A DNA stretch of 33,811 nt from JALCLA01 sp965653565 (GTDB taxonomy: Bacteria > Pseudomonadota > Gammaproteobacteria > Xanthomonadales > Xanthomonadaceae): contig CBFHAI010000047.1 of NCBI GenBank assembly GCA_965653565.1, positions 1 through 33,811 of the forward strand. Direction: 5' to 3'. Position 1 is the stretch's first letter. Every line of letters starts with the position of its first letter. The notes below the pieces were generated by a model. It had not been told where the DNA came from, ran no database searches, and worked only from the letters and a program-made list of their open reading frames with translations. Both the position numbers and the translations under genes were made by a program. Shown here one piece after another: positions 16,808 to 25,836 of the stretch.

Positions 16808-18580
16808 ATGGCCTGGGAAGCGATCCTGACCTTATGCGTGCTGGCCGGCACGATCACGTTGTTTGCGACGGAGAAATTGCCCGTCGACATCGTCGCGGTG
16901 CTGGCGCTGAGCGCGCTGGTGATCCTCGGGCTGGTGACGCCGGACGTGGCGATTTCCGGTTTCGCCAACGACGCGACGATCACCGTTGCCGCCATGTTCG
17001 TATTGAGCGCGGGCTTGCAGCGTACCGGCGCACTCAGCTCGATCGGCCGCCTGTTCGCGCGCGCGAAACGGCCGTGGACGTTCGTGTCGCTGGTGATGCT
17101 GGCGGTGATACCGATCTCGGCCTTCGTCAACAATACGGCCGCCGTCGCCGTGTTCCTGCCGCTGGTGCTGGCGGCCACCGCGCGCAACGGCGTATCGCCG
17201 TCGAAAGTGCTGATTCCGCTGTCGTACGCCGCGCAGATGGGCGGCGTGTGGACGCTGGTCGGCACCTCCACCAATCTGCTGGTCAACTCGCTGGCGAAGA
17301 ATCTCGGGCATCCGGGCTTTTCGCTGTTCGAGTTCACTTATCTGGGCATGGCGTGCACGGCGGCAGGCGTGGTGTATCTGCTCACCGTCGGGCGCTGGCT
17401 GCTGCCCGATCGGCGCCAGGCGGATCTGTCGGATATCTACGAACTGGGCAAATACATCACCGAACTGCGTGTGATGCCGAAGTCGCCGCTGATCGGCACG
17501 TCGGTTTCGGATGCCCGGCTGCGCGAGAGATTCGGCGTCTTCGTGCTCGAACTGTTGCGCGGCTCCGAGAAGGTGTGGTCGCCGCGTTCGGAGACGCTGG
17601 CCGAGGGCGACATCCTGCTGATCCGCGGCGAGTGGACCAAACTCACGGCGCTAAAGGAAGAGGCGCGGCTGGAGTTGGAACCGGAATTCAAACTGCGCGA
17701 TTCGCAGTTCGAAGTGGGCGACCAGGTGCTGGCCGAAGTGATGGTGGCACCGGGCTCGCGCTTCGACGGGCAGACGATCAAATCGCTCGATTTCCAGTGG
17801 CACTACAACGCCACCGTGCTGGCGCTGCATCGGCGCGGCGAAATCCTGCGCGAAAAGCTCAGCGAGGTCACGCTCAACGTCGGCGACATCCTGTTGCTGG
17901 TCACGCGCCGGCAGGAAGTGCGCGCACTGCGCGACAACCCGAATCTCGTGGTCATCACCGAGCGCGAAGAGCCGAGTGCCGTACGGCGCCGCGCACCGGT
18001 GGCAGTAGGCATCATGGTGGCGGTGATCGCGGCCTCGGCCTTCGGCCTGATGCCGATCGTGATTAGCGCGTTGATCGGCAGCGTGGCGATGGTGCTCACG
18101 CGCTGCCTGGCGCCCGAGGAAGCCTACGGCGCGATCGACTGGCGCGTGATCGTGCTGATCGCCGGCGTGCTGCCGCTCGGCATCGCGTTGCAGCAGTCGG
18201 GTGCCGCGGAATTCCTCGCCGCCAACACGCTCGGACGCGTCGGCGAATACGGCCCGGTGGTGGTGCTGGCGATGATGTATCTGTTGGCGCTGGTGCTCAG
18301 CGAGTTGATGAGCAATGCGGCGGCCGCCGTGCTGCTGGTGCCGATCGCGTTCTCCACCGCGACCGCACTCGGGCTCAGCCCCACGCCGTTCCTGGTGGCG
18401 GTCACCTTCGCGGCGTCGACGAGCTTCTCGACACCGGTCGGCTATCAGACCAACACCATGGTCTACAACATCGGCAATTACCGATTCGTCGATTTCATGA
18501 AAGTCGGCATTCCGTTGAATCTGATTTTCTGGGTCGTGGGAATTTTCCTGATACCGATGATCTGGCCATTCCACACCTGA
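16808..18580 (+). CDS. SLC13-family anion permease with two TrkA-C domains
   Basis: A 590-residue inner-membrane transporter. N-terminal helices cover about 1-200 and include the family's NNT motif (about 108-110, SAFVNNTAAVAVFLP). Two soluble RCK/TrkA-C domains follow at about 216-285 and 303-375, then a second helical half (about 395-585) with SELMSNAAAAVLL and STPVGYQTN motifs. This arrangement is known in divalent-anion and sulfate-type SLC13 permeases. It starts three bases after the soeA stop and ends one base before soeB, so it is inside the operon. Export of the sulfate made by SoeABC, or sulfite/organosulfonate import, is the natural inference but is not shown by sequence alone. Confidence 0.88.
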   Translation: MAWEAILTLCVLAGTITLFATEKLPVDIVAVLALSALVILGLVTPDVAISGFANDATITVAAMFVLSAGLQRTGALSSIGRLFARAKRPWTFVSLVMLAVIPISAFVNNTAAVAVFLPLVLAATARNGVSPSKVLIPLSYAAQMGGVWTLVGTSTNLLVNSLAKNLGHPGFSLFEFTYLGMACTAAGVVYLLTVGRWLLPDRRQADLSDIYELGKYITELRVMPKSPLIGTSVSDARLRERFGVFVLELLRGSEKVWSPRSETLAEGDILLIRGEWTKLTALKEEARLELEPEFKLRDSQFEVGDQVLAEVMVAPGSRFDGQTIKSLDFQWHYNATVLALHRRGEILREKLSEVTLNVGDILLLVTRRQEVRALRDNPNLVVITEREEPSAVRRRAPVAVGIMVAVIAASAFGLMPIVISALIGSVAMVLTRCLAPEEAYGAIDWRVIVLIAGVLPLGIALQQSGAAEFLAANTLGRVGEYGPVVVLAMMYLLALVLSELMSNAAAAVLLVPIAFSTATALGLSPTPFLVAVTFAASTSFSTPVGYQTNTMVYNIGNYRFVDFMKVGIPLNLIFWVVGIFLIPMIWPFHT

Positions 18581-18581
18581 C

Positions 18582-19331
18582 ATGACCACCCTGCCGCCGC
18601 CATCGACCAAGAAGCTCGGCCTAGTCATCGACTTGGACACCTGCGTCGGCTGCCATGCCTGCGCGGTTGCGTGCAAGCAGTGGAATGCCGGCGGCATTTC
18701 CGGCCCGCTGATCGACGAGAACGCCTACAGCAAGGAACCGTTCGGCGTCTGGTTCAACCGCGTGCACAGTTATGAAGTCGAGCCCGCACCGGCGAGTGGC
18801 AAGCCGGCGATGACGGTGCACTTCCCGCGCAGTTGCCTGCATTGCGAGACGCCGGCCTGCGTCACCGTATGTCCGACCGGCGCCAGCTACAAGCGCGCCG
18901 AAGACGGCATCGTGCTGGTGGACGAGGACAAATGCATCGGCTGCAAACTTTGCAGCTGGGCCTGTCCGTACGGCGCGCGCGAGTACAGTCAAGTCGATGG
19001 CGTGATGAAGAAGTGCACGCTGTGCGTGGATCGCATCTACAACGAACATCTCGAAGAAGCCGATCGCCAGCCGGCCTGCGTGCAGGCCTGCCCGACGCGC
19101 GCGCGACATTTCGGCGACCTGGGCGATCCGGAGTCGAAAGTGTCGCAGCTGGTCGCCGCGCGCGGCGGGGTCGATCTGATGCCGGAGCTGGGTTACAAAC
19201 CGGTGAACAAATATCTGCCGCCGCGACCGCGGCGCGCAGGAAACGAAGCTGCCGAACTGCCGGAAGAAAAGTTGGATCGCGAAGCCCTGCCGCCGCTGCT
19301 GCGCTGGCTCGACAAAGTCCTGTCGCGCTGA
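18582..19331 (+). CDS. soeB: Sulfite dehydrogenase iron-sulfur subunit SoeB
   Basis: A 249-residue electron-transfer subunit with sixteen Cys in four ferredoxin-like groups. They are Cys21/24/27/31, Cys85/88/93/97, Cys118/121/124/128 and Cys145/148/166/170, enough for four [4Fe-4S] clusters as in DmsB/NrfC/SoeB. No signal peptide is present, consistent with a cytoplasm-facing complex with SoeA. It would carry electrons from the molybdenum subunit to the SoeC membrane anchor. It begins one base after the permease stop. The C-terminal extension (about 205-249) ends with a basic helix. Confidence 0.88.
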   Translation: MTTLPPPSTKKLGLVIDLDTCVGCHACAVACKQWNAGGISGPLIDENAYSKEPFGVWFNRVHSYEVEPAPASGKPAMTVHFPRSCLHCETPACVTVCPTGASYKRAEDGIVLVDEDKCIGCKLCSWACPYGAREYSQVDGVMKKCTLCVDRIYNEHLEEADRQPACVQACPTRARHFGDLGDPESKVSQLVAARGGVDLMPELGYKPVNKYLPPRPRRAGNEAAELPEEKLDREALPPLLRWLDKVLSR

Positions 19332-19370
19332 TTGCCGCTGTCGTCCCGTCCGCACTGAAAGGAGCAGCAC

Positions 19371-19709
19371 ATGTTGATTTCCACCACCTCCACGCTCGAC
19401 GGCCACAAGATTTCGAAGTACCTCGGCCTGGTCAGCGGGGAAGCGATCCTCGGCGCGAACGTGTTCCGCGATTTTTTCGCGGGCATCCGCGATGTACTCG
19501 GCGGACGTTCGGGAAGTTATGAAAAAGTGTTGCGCAAAGCCAAGCAGGAAGCGATCGAAGACCTGCTCGACCAGGCCCGCGGCCTCGGTGCGAACGCCGT
19601 CATCGGTGTCGATCTCGACTACGAAACCATCCAGGTACAGGACGGCGGGAGCATGCTGATGGTGTCGGTGTCGGGCACCGCGGTGACGATCACCGAGACG
19701 CAAAGATAG
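19371..19709 (+). CDS. YbjQ/UPF0145-family protein
   Basis: A 112-residue cytosolic protein with the wording of the YbjQ (DUF74, putative heavy-metal-binding) family: GEAILGANVFRDFFAGIRD, GGRSGSYEK, GANAVIGVDLDYE and MLMVSVSGTAV. These proteins form pentameric beta-alpha rings; their role is not established. AAAGGAGC lies a few bases upstream of the ATG, a strong ribosome site. It is wedged between soeB (39 bases after) and soeC (four bases before) in the same direction, so it is co-expressed with the sulfite dehydrogenase. A maturation, quality-control or metal-handling role for the complex is possible but unproven. Confidence 0.88.
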   Translation: MLISTTSTLDGHKISKYLGLVSGEAILGANVFRDFFAGIRDVLGGRSGSYEKVLRKAKQEAIEDLLDQARGLGANAVIGVDLDYETIQVQDGGSMLMVSVSGTAVTITETQR

Positions 19710-19713
19710 ACCG

Positions 19714-20658
19714 ATGCATCCGGCGTTTTCGGTAATCCTGTTCACCACGCTCACCGGCACCGGCTGTGGCTTGCTGTGGTGGCTCGGCATGTTCGCGATG
19801 AGCGGTTTCGTGCCGGGCGAAGGCGCGTCGGCGATGCCACCGTTCGTCGTCGGCCTGGCGCTGGTGGGCGTCGGATTGCTTGCGTCGTTCGCGCATCTGG
19901 GCAAGCCGCTGCGCGCTTGGCGCGCGTTCTCGCAGTGGCGCACCTCGTGGTTGTCGCGCGAGGGCCTGGCAGCCGTGCTGCTGATTCCCGCGACATCGTG
20001 GCTGGCGGCGCTGGCCTACGCCGATGTCGATCCGACCCTGCCGTCGCGCCTCGCCGGCGCGCTGGCGGTGTCGCTGTCGATCGCCACCACCGTCTGCACC
20101 GCGATGATTTACGCGTCGCTGCCGCCGATTCCGGCGTGGCGCGATCGCCTCGTCCTGCCCGGCTATCTGCTCTATTCGTTCGCCGGCGGCATGTTGTGGC
20201 TGATCGCGATCGGCAATCTGCAGGGGTTTCCGATGCGGTTGCCCATCTTCGGTATCGCGGTGCTCGCGGCCGTCGCGGCGGCGAAGATCGTCTACTGGCG
20301 CCGGATCGACAGCAACGTTTCGATGCCCACCGTCGCCAACGCCATCGGTTTGCCCGATATCGGCCACGTGCGCAGCTTCGAGCGGCCGCACACTGAAACC
20401 AATTACCTGCTGCGCGAAATGGGCTATGTGGTGGCACGCCGCCATGCGGCACGCCTACGCGCGATCGCAATCGTCGTCGGGCTGATCGTGCCCGCCTTGC
20501 TCGGCGTAGCCGCATCGTTCGCTACGTCGGGCGCGACCGTGCTCGCGATCCTCGCCGCATTGTTGTTCCAACTTGGTGCGCTGGTCGAACGCTGGCTGTT
20601 CTTCGCGCAGGCGCGGCACACGATCACGTCCTACTACGGCGTCGAAAACAACGGCTGA
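19714..20658 (+). CDS. soeC: Sulfite dehydrogenase membrane anchor SoeC (DmsC/NrfD-like)
   Basis: A 314-residue integral membrane subunit with about eight hydrophobic helices. It begins with HPAFSVILFTTLTGTGCGLLWW and carries LGKPLRAWRAFSQWRTSWLSREG, the recognisable DmsC-type loop between early helices. It anchors SoeAB to the inner face of the cytoplasmic membrane and passes electrons to the quinone pool. It starts four bases after the YbjQ gene. It is the last gene of the operon; no T-rich hairpin follows before the next gene about 115 bases downstream. Confidence 0.85.
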   Translation: MHPAFSVILFTTLTGTGCGLLWWLGMFAMSGFVPGEGASAMPPFVVGLALVGVGLLASFAHLGKPLRAWRAFSQWRTSWLSREGLAAVLLIPATSWLAALAYADVDPTLPSRLAGALAVSLSIATTVCTAMIYASLPPIPAWRDRLVLPGYLLYSFAGGMLWLIAIGNLQGFPMRLPIFGIAVLAAVAAAKIVYWRRIDSNVSMPTVANAIGLPDIGHVRSFERPHTETNYLLREMGYVVARRHAARLRAIAIVVGLIVPALLGVAASFATSGATVLAILAALLFQLGALVERWLFFAQARHTITSYYGVENNG

Positions 20659-20772
20659 TCGCAGGGTTTAGGGCAGATTCACCCCGTCGGGCACGTGCGC
20701 ACCTACGATGCCGCATCGCGCCACGCAAGCACAGCGCGCGTCCTGCATCCCTCTTCCTGCCCCGGAGTTCCC

Positions 20773-21537
20773 ATGAAGCATTCCCTGCTCGCGGCTGCGC
20801 TTTTCGCCACCCTGCCCTTGGCCGCGCACGCCGAAGAAGCGACTCACGCCGAAGGCTGGACCGGCACCGGCGAACTCGGGCTGGCGGCATCGCGCGGCAA
20901 CTCGCGTTCGGAAAATCTCAACGGCAAGCTCGCTTTCGCCAACGAAGACGACAAATGGAAGCACAGCTATTCGTTGACCGCGCTGCGCTCGAAAGGCGAA
21001 GTGACCGGTGATTTCGACAGCGACGGCGTCGAGGAAGAACGCTTCGAGACCAATGCCAATCGTTATGTCGCCAGCGCGACCAGCGCGCTGAAGGCGAGCG
21101 AGCGCAGTTCCTGGGTGGTGGCGCTGCGCTACGAGAACGACGACTTCGCGCCGTTCGATCACCAGGGCACGTTCTCGATGGGCTACGGCCACGATTTCAT
21201 CGAAACCGAACGCACCAAGCTCACTACCGAAATCGGCCCGGGCTTCCGCCGCGCCAAGAATTCGTCGACCGGCGAAACCGAAAGCGGCGGCATCGTGCGC
21301 GGCCATCTCGACTACAAGCACGGCCTCACCGCCAACACCGAAATGTTCAATACGCTGCTGGTGGAAAGCGGCGACGACAATACCTTCGCGCAGAACGATG
21401 TCGGGGTGTCGGTGGCGATGAACGAATCCTTCGCGCTGAAGGCCGGCCTGCAGCTGCGCCACAACAGCGAAGTCGGCCCGGGCATCGAAAAGACCGATCG
21501 GCTGACCACCGTCAATCTCGTCTACAACATCAAATAA
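20773..21537 (+). CDS. DUF481 (YdiY-like) outer-membrane protein
   Basis: A 254-residue predicted outer-membrane beta-barrel. The signal peptide MKHSLLAAALFATLPLAAHA is followed by amphipathic strands with the DUF481 wording (GWTGTGELGLAASRGNS, ...LNGKLAFANEDDKW), ending TTVNLVYNIK. Members resemble YdiY, described as acid-inducible or salt-induced outer-membrane proteins with no defined activity. GGAG six bases before the ATG at 20773 supports this start rather than in-frame upstream alternatives. A possible -10 (TACGAT, 20704-20709) lies upstream. It is not obviously in the soe operon because of the 114-base gap and its own ribosome site. Confidence 0.87.
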   Translation: MKHSLLAAALFATLPLAAHAEEATHAEGWTGTGELGLAASRGNSRSENLNGKLAFANEDDKWKHSYSLTALRSKGEVTGDFDSDGVEEERFETNANRYVASATSALKASERSSWVVALRYENDDFAPFDHQGTFSMGYGHDFIETERTKLTTEIGPGFRRAKNSSTGETESGGIVRGHLDYKHGLTANTEMFNTLLVESGDDNTFAQNDVGVSVAMNESFALKAGLQLRHNSEVGPGIEKTDRLTTVNLVYNIK

Positions 21538-21591
21538 GCGCTTTTTACAGCGCCGCGGCGCGGCCGGTGGCCCGCCGTCGGCTGCCGCGCC

Positions 21592-21597
21592 TACAAT
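21592..21597 (+). promoter_or_regulatory. Candidate -10 box (TACAAT) for the M28 peptidase gene
   Basis: TACAAT lies 31 bases upstream of the ATG at 21629, with a ribosome site (AGGAA, 21616-21620) between. No good -35 hexamer is seen at the normal distance, so confidence is low. Confidence 0.35.
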
Positions 21598-21628
21598 GCC
21601 GGTTCCTGTCTTCGTAGGAACCGGCACC

Positions 21629-23380
21629 ATGCGTTATCCACTGCGTTCCGCCGCGCTGGCGGCCGCCCTGACGGGCGTGCTGCTGGCCGGCTGCGACAAG
21701 CCTGCAGAGGCGCCGGTTGCGGCGCAGCCGGCGGCCCCTGCAGCTCCGGCCGCACCCGCTGCTCCGGGCGTCACCGCCACCACGCACACCTTCGGTCCGG
21801 AAATATCGGCCGAGGATTTCGCGCAGCACGTCAAAGTGCTCGCCTCCGACGAGTTCGAAGGCCGCGGCCCGGGCAGCAAGGGCGAAGAACTCACGGTCAA
21901 TTATCTGAAATCGCAGTTCGAGCGCTTGGGCCTGAAGCCCGGCAACGGCGACAGCTATTTCCAGAATGTGCCGATGGTGCAGACCACGGCCGATGCCGGC
22001 ACGGTGGCGAAGGTGACGCTCGGCGGCGCCGAACGCACGCTGGCTTTCGGCCCGGAAATGGTGATCGGCACGCGCAGCGGCCAGGCCGAAGTAAAGGTGG
22101 CCGACAGCGAGCTGGTGTTCGTCGGTTACGGCGTCAATGCGCCGGAGAACAACTGGAACGATTACGCCGGCGTCGACGTGAAAGGCAAGACGGTGGTGAT
22201 GTTCGTCAACGACCCGGGTTTCCACGCCGGCGACGAAAAGTTGTTCGGCGGCAAGCGCATGACCTACTACGGGCGCTGGACCTACAAGTTCGAAGAAGCC
22301 GCGCGCCAGGGCGCGTCGGCCGCGCTGCTGATCCACGACGACGCCGGCGCCGGTTACGGCTGGGATGTGGTGAAGAACAGCTGGAGCGGCGCGCAGTTCG
22401 ATCTGCCGGCCTCCGACGATCCGGATCCGCGCCTGCCGCTGCAGGGCTGGGTCACCGGCGATGTCGCGCAGTCGCTGTTCGATGCCGCCGGCCTGAAACT
22501 CGACGAGTTGCGCGTGGCCGCCGGCAAGCCCGGCTTCAAGGCCGTGCCGATGCAGGGCAAATTCAGCGCCGATCTGAAGAGCGAGATCGTCAACGCGCAA
22601 TCGCGCAACGTGCTGGCGTTGCTGCCGGGCAGCACGCGTCCCGATGAAGCGATGATCTATATGGGCCACTGGGATCACCTGGGCAAGCACGAAGGCGAAG
22701 GCGACCAGATCTACAACGGCGCGATCGACAACGCGACCGGCATCGCCGGCATCCTCGAGATCGCCGAACAGTTCGTCACGCAGAATCCGCCGCCGGCACG
22801 TTCGGTGTTGTTCGTCGCGGTGACGTTGGAAGAATCGGGCCTGCTCGGTTCGAAGTATTACGTCGCGCATCCGACGATTCCGCTCGCCAATACCGTCGGT
22901 GTGGTCAACCTCGATGCGATGACCGTGGTCGGCCCGACGCGCGACATCGTCGTCAACGGTTTCGGCGCCTCCGAGCTCGAAGACATCCTCAAGCCGATCG
23001 CCGAGAAACAGGGCCGCGTGCTGCACGCCGAGTCGGGTGTCGAGAAAGGCTTCTATTACCGCTCCGATCATTTCAATTTCGCCAAGGCCGGCGTGCCGGC
23101 GCTGTACGCGAAGTCCGGCCTGGATCATGTCGAGCTCGGTGAAGCGCACGGCAAGCAGATCAGCGACGACTACAGCACCAACCGTTATCACAAGCCCGAC
23201 GACGAATTCGATCCGGCGTGGAATCTGGGCGGCGTGATGCAGGATCTGCAGGCGCTGTATCAGGTCGGTCGCGAACTCACCGACGGTGAGGCCTGGCCGA
23301 ACTGGTATGCGGGCAACGAGTTCAAGGCCAACCGCGACAAGATGATGGCCGAGAAGGCGAAAGCGGCGCCGGGCAAATAG
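21629..23380 (+). CDS. M28-family zinc metallopeptidase, lipoprotein, with PA-like insert
   Basis: A 583-residue secreted aminopeptidase-like enzyme. LLAGC at the N-terminus makes it a lipoprotein (Cys22), followed by an Ala/Pro-rich linker (about 27-47). A protease-associated (PA-like) insert spans roughly 135-300. The M28 two-zinc site is complete: His347 and Asp349 in GHWDH, bridging Asp367 in GAIDN, Glu401 (base) and Glu402 in TLEESG, Asp429 in NLDAM, and His481 in SDHFNF. It probably degrades peptides in the periplasm. The ATG at 21629 has AGGAA eight bases upstream; an in-frame ATG at 21596 would precede the lipobox with an implausible leader. It is followed by a strong terminator. Confidence 0.92.
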   Translation: MRYPLRSAALAAALTGVLLAGCDKPAEAPVAAQPAAPAAPAAPAAPGVTATTHTFGPEISAEDFAQHVKVLASDEFEGRGPGSKGEELTVNYLKSQFERLGLKPGNGDSYFQNVPMVQTTADAGTVAKVTLGGAERTLAFGPEMVIGTRSGQAEVKVADSELVFVGYGVNAPENNWNDYAGVDVKGKTVVMFVNDPGFHAGDEKLFGGKRMTYYGRWTYKFEEAARQGASAALLIHDDAGAGYGWDVVKNSWSGAQFDLPASDDPDPRLPLQGWVTGDVAQSLFDAAGLKLDELRVAAGKPGFKAVPMQGKFSADLKSEIVNAQSRNVLALLPGSTRPDEAMIYMGHWDHLGKHEGEGDQIYNGAIDNATGIAGILEIAEQFVTQNPPPARSVLFVAVTLEESGLLGSKYYVAHPTIPLANTVGVVNLDAMTVVGPTRDIVVNGFGASELEDILKPIAEKQGRVLHAESGVEKGFYYRSDHFNFAKAGVPALYAKSGLDHVELGEAHGKQISDDYSTNRYHKPDDEFDPAWNLGGVMQDLQALYQVGRELTDGEAWPNWYAGNEFKANRDKMMAEKAKAAPGK

Positions 23381-23406
23381 CACCCTGCACCCGACTGCGA
23401 TGCATC

Positions 23407-23435
23407 GACGGCGCCTGCGGGCGCCGTCTTTTTTT
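23407..23435 (+). terminator. Rho-independent terminator after the M28 gene
   Basis: GACGGCGCC (23407-23415), loop TGCG, GGCGCCGTC (23420-23428), then seven T. A perfect nine-base GC-rich stem with a T-run, 27 bases after the stop codon. Confidence 0.93.
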
Positions 23436-23532
23436 GTCGTCGAAAACCACCACGAAGTCACAAACGCCGTTCATCTGCGCTGCAAATCGTTGTCGCATAC
23501 TCGGCGCGTTTTCCAACCGAAGGGGAAGCGCC

Positions 23533-23910
23533 GTGAATACCGTTGTGACCGCTGGCAACAAACTCCGGGCGCTCGTCGCCGCCCTTGGCCTGACGTTCGC
23601 CGGCGCCGCTGTGGCGGCCGATACTTCCAACGTGTCGCTCACCAATGAATCGTCGTGGGTGATCACCGAGCTCTATTTGTCCGCCGTCGATGTTTCCGAA
23701 TGGGGCCCCGACCAGCTCGGCGAACAAGTGATCGGCAGCGGCACGTCGTTCGAGATCAGCGGCGTTCCCTGCGATGTCTACGACGTGCGCCTGGTCGACG
23801 AAGACGGCGACGTCTGCGTGGTCGGCGGCGTGAAACTTTGCGGCGGCGACAGCGCCTGGAAGATTGGCGACGAGGACCTGCTCAACTGCCAGGCGGAAAC
23901 CGAAGAATAG
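23533..23910 (+). CDS. Small secreted four-cysteine protein, unrecognised family
   Basis: A 125-residue protein. The N-terminus (basic, then LVAALGLTFAGAAVAAD) is a clear signal peptide cut near residue 29. The mature domain of about 95 residues carries four Cys (80, 95, 103, 119), enough for two disulfides. It also has an acidic LVDEDGD loop and repeated Trp/Gly turns (ESSWVITELYLS, EWGPDQLGE, SAWKIGDEDLL). I have an impression of similar short secreted domains in other proteobacteria but cannot name a family. The start is GTG at 23533 with AGGGGAAG just upstream; the in-frame ATG at 23434 would bury the signal peptide. It lies between two strong terminators, so it is a single-gene unit. Confidence 0.75.
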   Translation: MNTVVTAGNKLRALVAALGLTFAGAAVAADTSNVSLTNESSWVITELYLSAVDVSEWGPDQLGEQVIGSGTSFEISGVPCDVYDVRLVDEDGDVCVVGGVKLCGGDSAWKIGDEDLLNCQAETEE

Positions 23911-23986
23911 GTTTTCGGGCGGTTACCGACGACGATGCCGATCCAAACCCCCGGAGCGATCCTAGGCATTTGGTAAATCTGTTGAT

Positions 23987-24016
23987 GGGCCTCCCTTCGA
24001 GGAGGCCCTGCTTTTT
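23987..24016 (+). terminator. Rho-independent terminator after the small secreted protein
   Basis: GGGCCTCC (23987-23994), loop CTTCGA, GGAGGCCC (24001-24008), TG, then CTTTTT. A perfect eight-base stem about 75 bases after the stop codon at 23910. Confidence 0.88.
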
Positions 24017-24136
24017 AGGTGAGTGCGACATGGCGGCCGAATGGGTGGGCCGTCGATGCTCGAACTAACGACTCGACACTTGCCCGCGCAATGCAACGCT
24101 CTTGGTTGCAGGAGAATCATGCTTGTCAGGCGCAAC

Positions 24137-24634
24137 TTACCGACGGCGTGAGTGCAACCACATCCCAAGGGCGATCATCATGCCCAACACCGCCAACGAC
24201 TCCCAGCCAGTGGCAGGAATAGTGAATGTATCCACCGCCGTGGCTTGGCCAACCACAATCGGCACCGACGCCTCGACGACTTGATTCCCGGGCTCGCCCA
24301 TGACGCGAGCGAGCAGTTCGAGCGTGTAATTGCCGGCCGGAAGCCCGGCTACCGGAATCGAGTAGGTGGCTGAGGGAGAACTGCAGTCAAGCACTTCGAA
24401 ACGGTCTGCAGCTACCGTCACCACCGTTCCTTGAATCTGTACCGACGGTGGTTGGGCGGGGAAAGTGAGCAGAAACGATTCACACTGCGTGTCATCGAAT
24501 ACCGCAGCGAAGGGCTGTCCCGCCGCAGGAGATGAGGGATCCGTCCTCAAGTTGTAGTTAAACGCGGTGCCAGCGTTTGCGCGATCCGCGAAGAAGCAGC
24601 AGATCAGGAACGCTAGAGTTACGGCAAACTTCAT
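24137..24634 (-). CDS. Secreted protein with IPTL-CTERM-like C-terminal anchor
   Basis: A 165-residue protein. MKFAVTLAFLICCFFADRANA is a signal peptide. The body (about 22-130) looks like one beta-sandwich domain with two Cys and phrases such as PSSPAAGQPFAAVFDDTQC and LPAGNYTLELLAR, typical of extracellular domains. The last 30 residues read IPATGWESLAVLG, a hydrophobic helix, then HSRRR. This is the three-part layout of the IPTL-CTERM/PEP-CTERM type sorting signals (motif, membrane span, basic end), though the motif is divergent (IPATGW for IPTLSxW). GAGGG lies five bases before the ATG at 24634. A GTG at 24646 would overlap the stop of the upstream protease gene, so the two are coupled. 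Confidence 0.72.
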   Translation of the reverse strand: MKFAVTLAFLICCFFADRANAGTAFNYNLRTDPSSPAAGQPFAAVFDDTQCESFLLTFPAQPPSVQIQGTVVTVAADRFEVLDCSSPSATYSIPVAGLPAGNYTLELLARVMGEPGNQVVEASVPIVVGQATAVDTFTIPATGWESLAVLGMMIALGMWLHSRRR

Positions 24635-25836
24635 GGCGACCCTCACTCAAACCCGTTGGCAAAAACAAAATGCACACCCAACGCACAGGTGATATTCGGG
24701 CCTGCGCATGGGTCGCTCACCGGCACCATGGTGAGTGGATATTCAGCGCTGTCCGATACGCCGTCATCATCAGAATCCGAATCGGATACTGACGTGCCGA
24801 CCACCCGTTCCATCGCATCGACCATACCATCGACGTCCACGTCGCTCACCGGATACGCATAGCCGATAACACTCGATGCGGCGCCCAGGAACGTGTTGCT
24901 GTAGCCGGCGGCCTGGAAGTTGGCCTTATCGCTCTCGAGGAATGTCGCGCAATCGGCGTATATGCCCGCAGAGCACATGACATGAAGTGGCTCCGTGCCC
25001 GGCGGTTGGCAGATCGCCTGCGGCGAACACACGGGATACATGTATCCCTGCAGGCCCGCGTACACGTATCCGGCGTTTACAGCGGCCTGCACTTGAGCTT
25101 CGGTCGTCACGACGGCATCCCCGTGGCAAAACGGACTCGATAGATCGCAACCAATCGGGCCGCCGCGCTTCTTTTCGAGCAGTACCAGCGCCACGGGCGC
25201 TGGGCCAGCTTGCGTCAATGGCGTGGGCCGCACTTCGGTCGTGAGGACCATCGCCCGTGCTCTGGGCACCCCGACATCCACACTCGGATTCGGGAACGCG
25301 GGATACCCAGGAATGGGCAGACCCTGCACGAAAGAGTCACCCACCTGATGGGTAGACCGATACTTGTTGTCAGTGTGAAGCACCCACGCCATGGCGAGTT
25401 GCGGCGTGGCTACCGTCGCATAGTCATTGCTGCCTGGGCTGAAAAACCCGAAAAGCGGAGTCACACGGTTGCGAACCGGAAGCGTGCGGGCCACGCCAAG
25501 CATCTTCTTTGCGGCCAGATCGGCATTGGGAATGCCGAATCCCATTTTCGCGTCTTCAGGAAGTCCCGCCATGCTCCGACTGGCCGTCGACGTGACGACC
25601 TCTCGAATACCATCGGGCATGGCGTACTGCGCTTGAGTCATATTGACCGGATCGCCTGCCCGCATGAGCGGGTTGATCGATCGCAGCAGGCCGTAGAGCC
25701 CCGCGAGCTCCGGCGCGGACATTGAAGTTCCCGTGCATAAGCCTTCGCCATCATTGGCTGCGCCTTCGCCGTAGCCATCGCCACACGCCAAGTCGGTACT
25801 CCAGTTCACCCCATAGTAGAAGGTTCGAACGGACGC

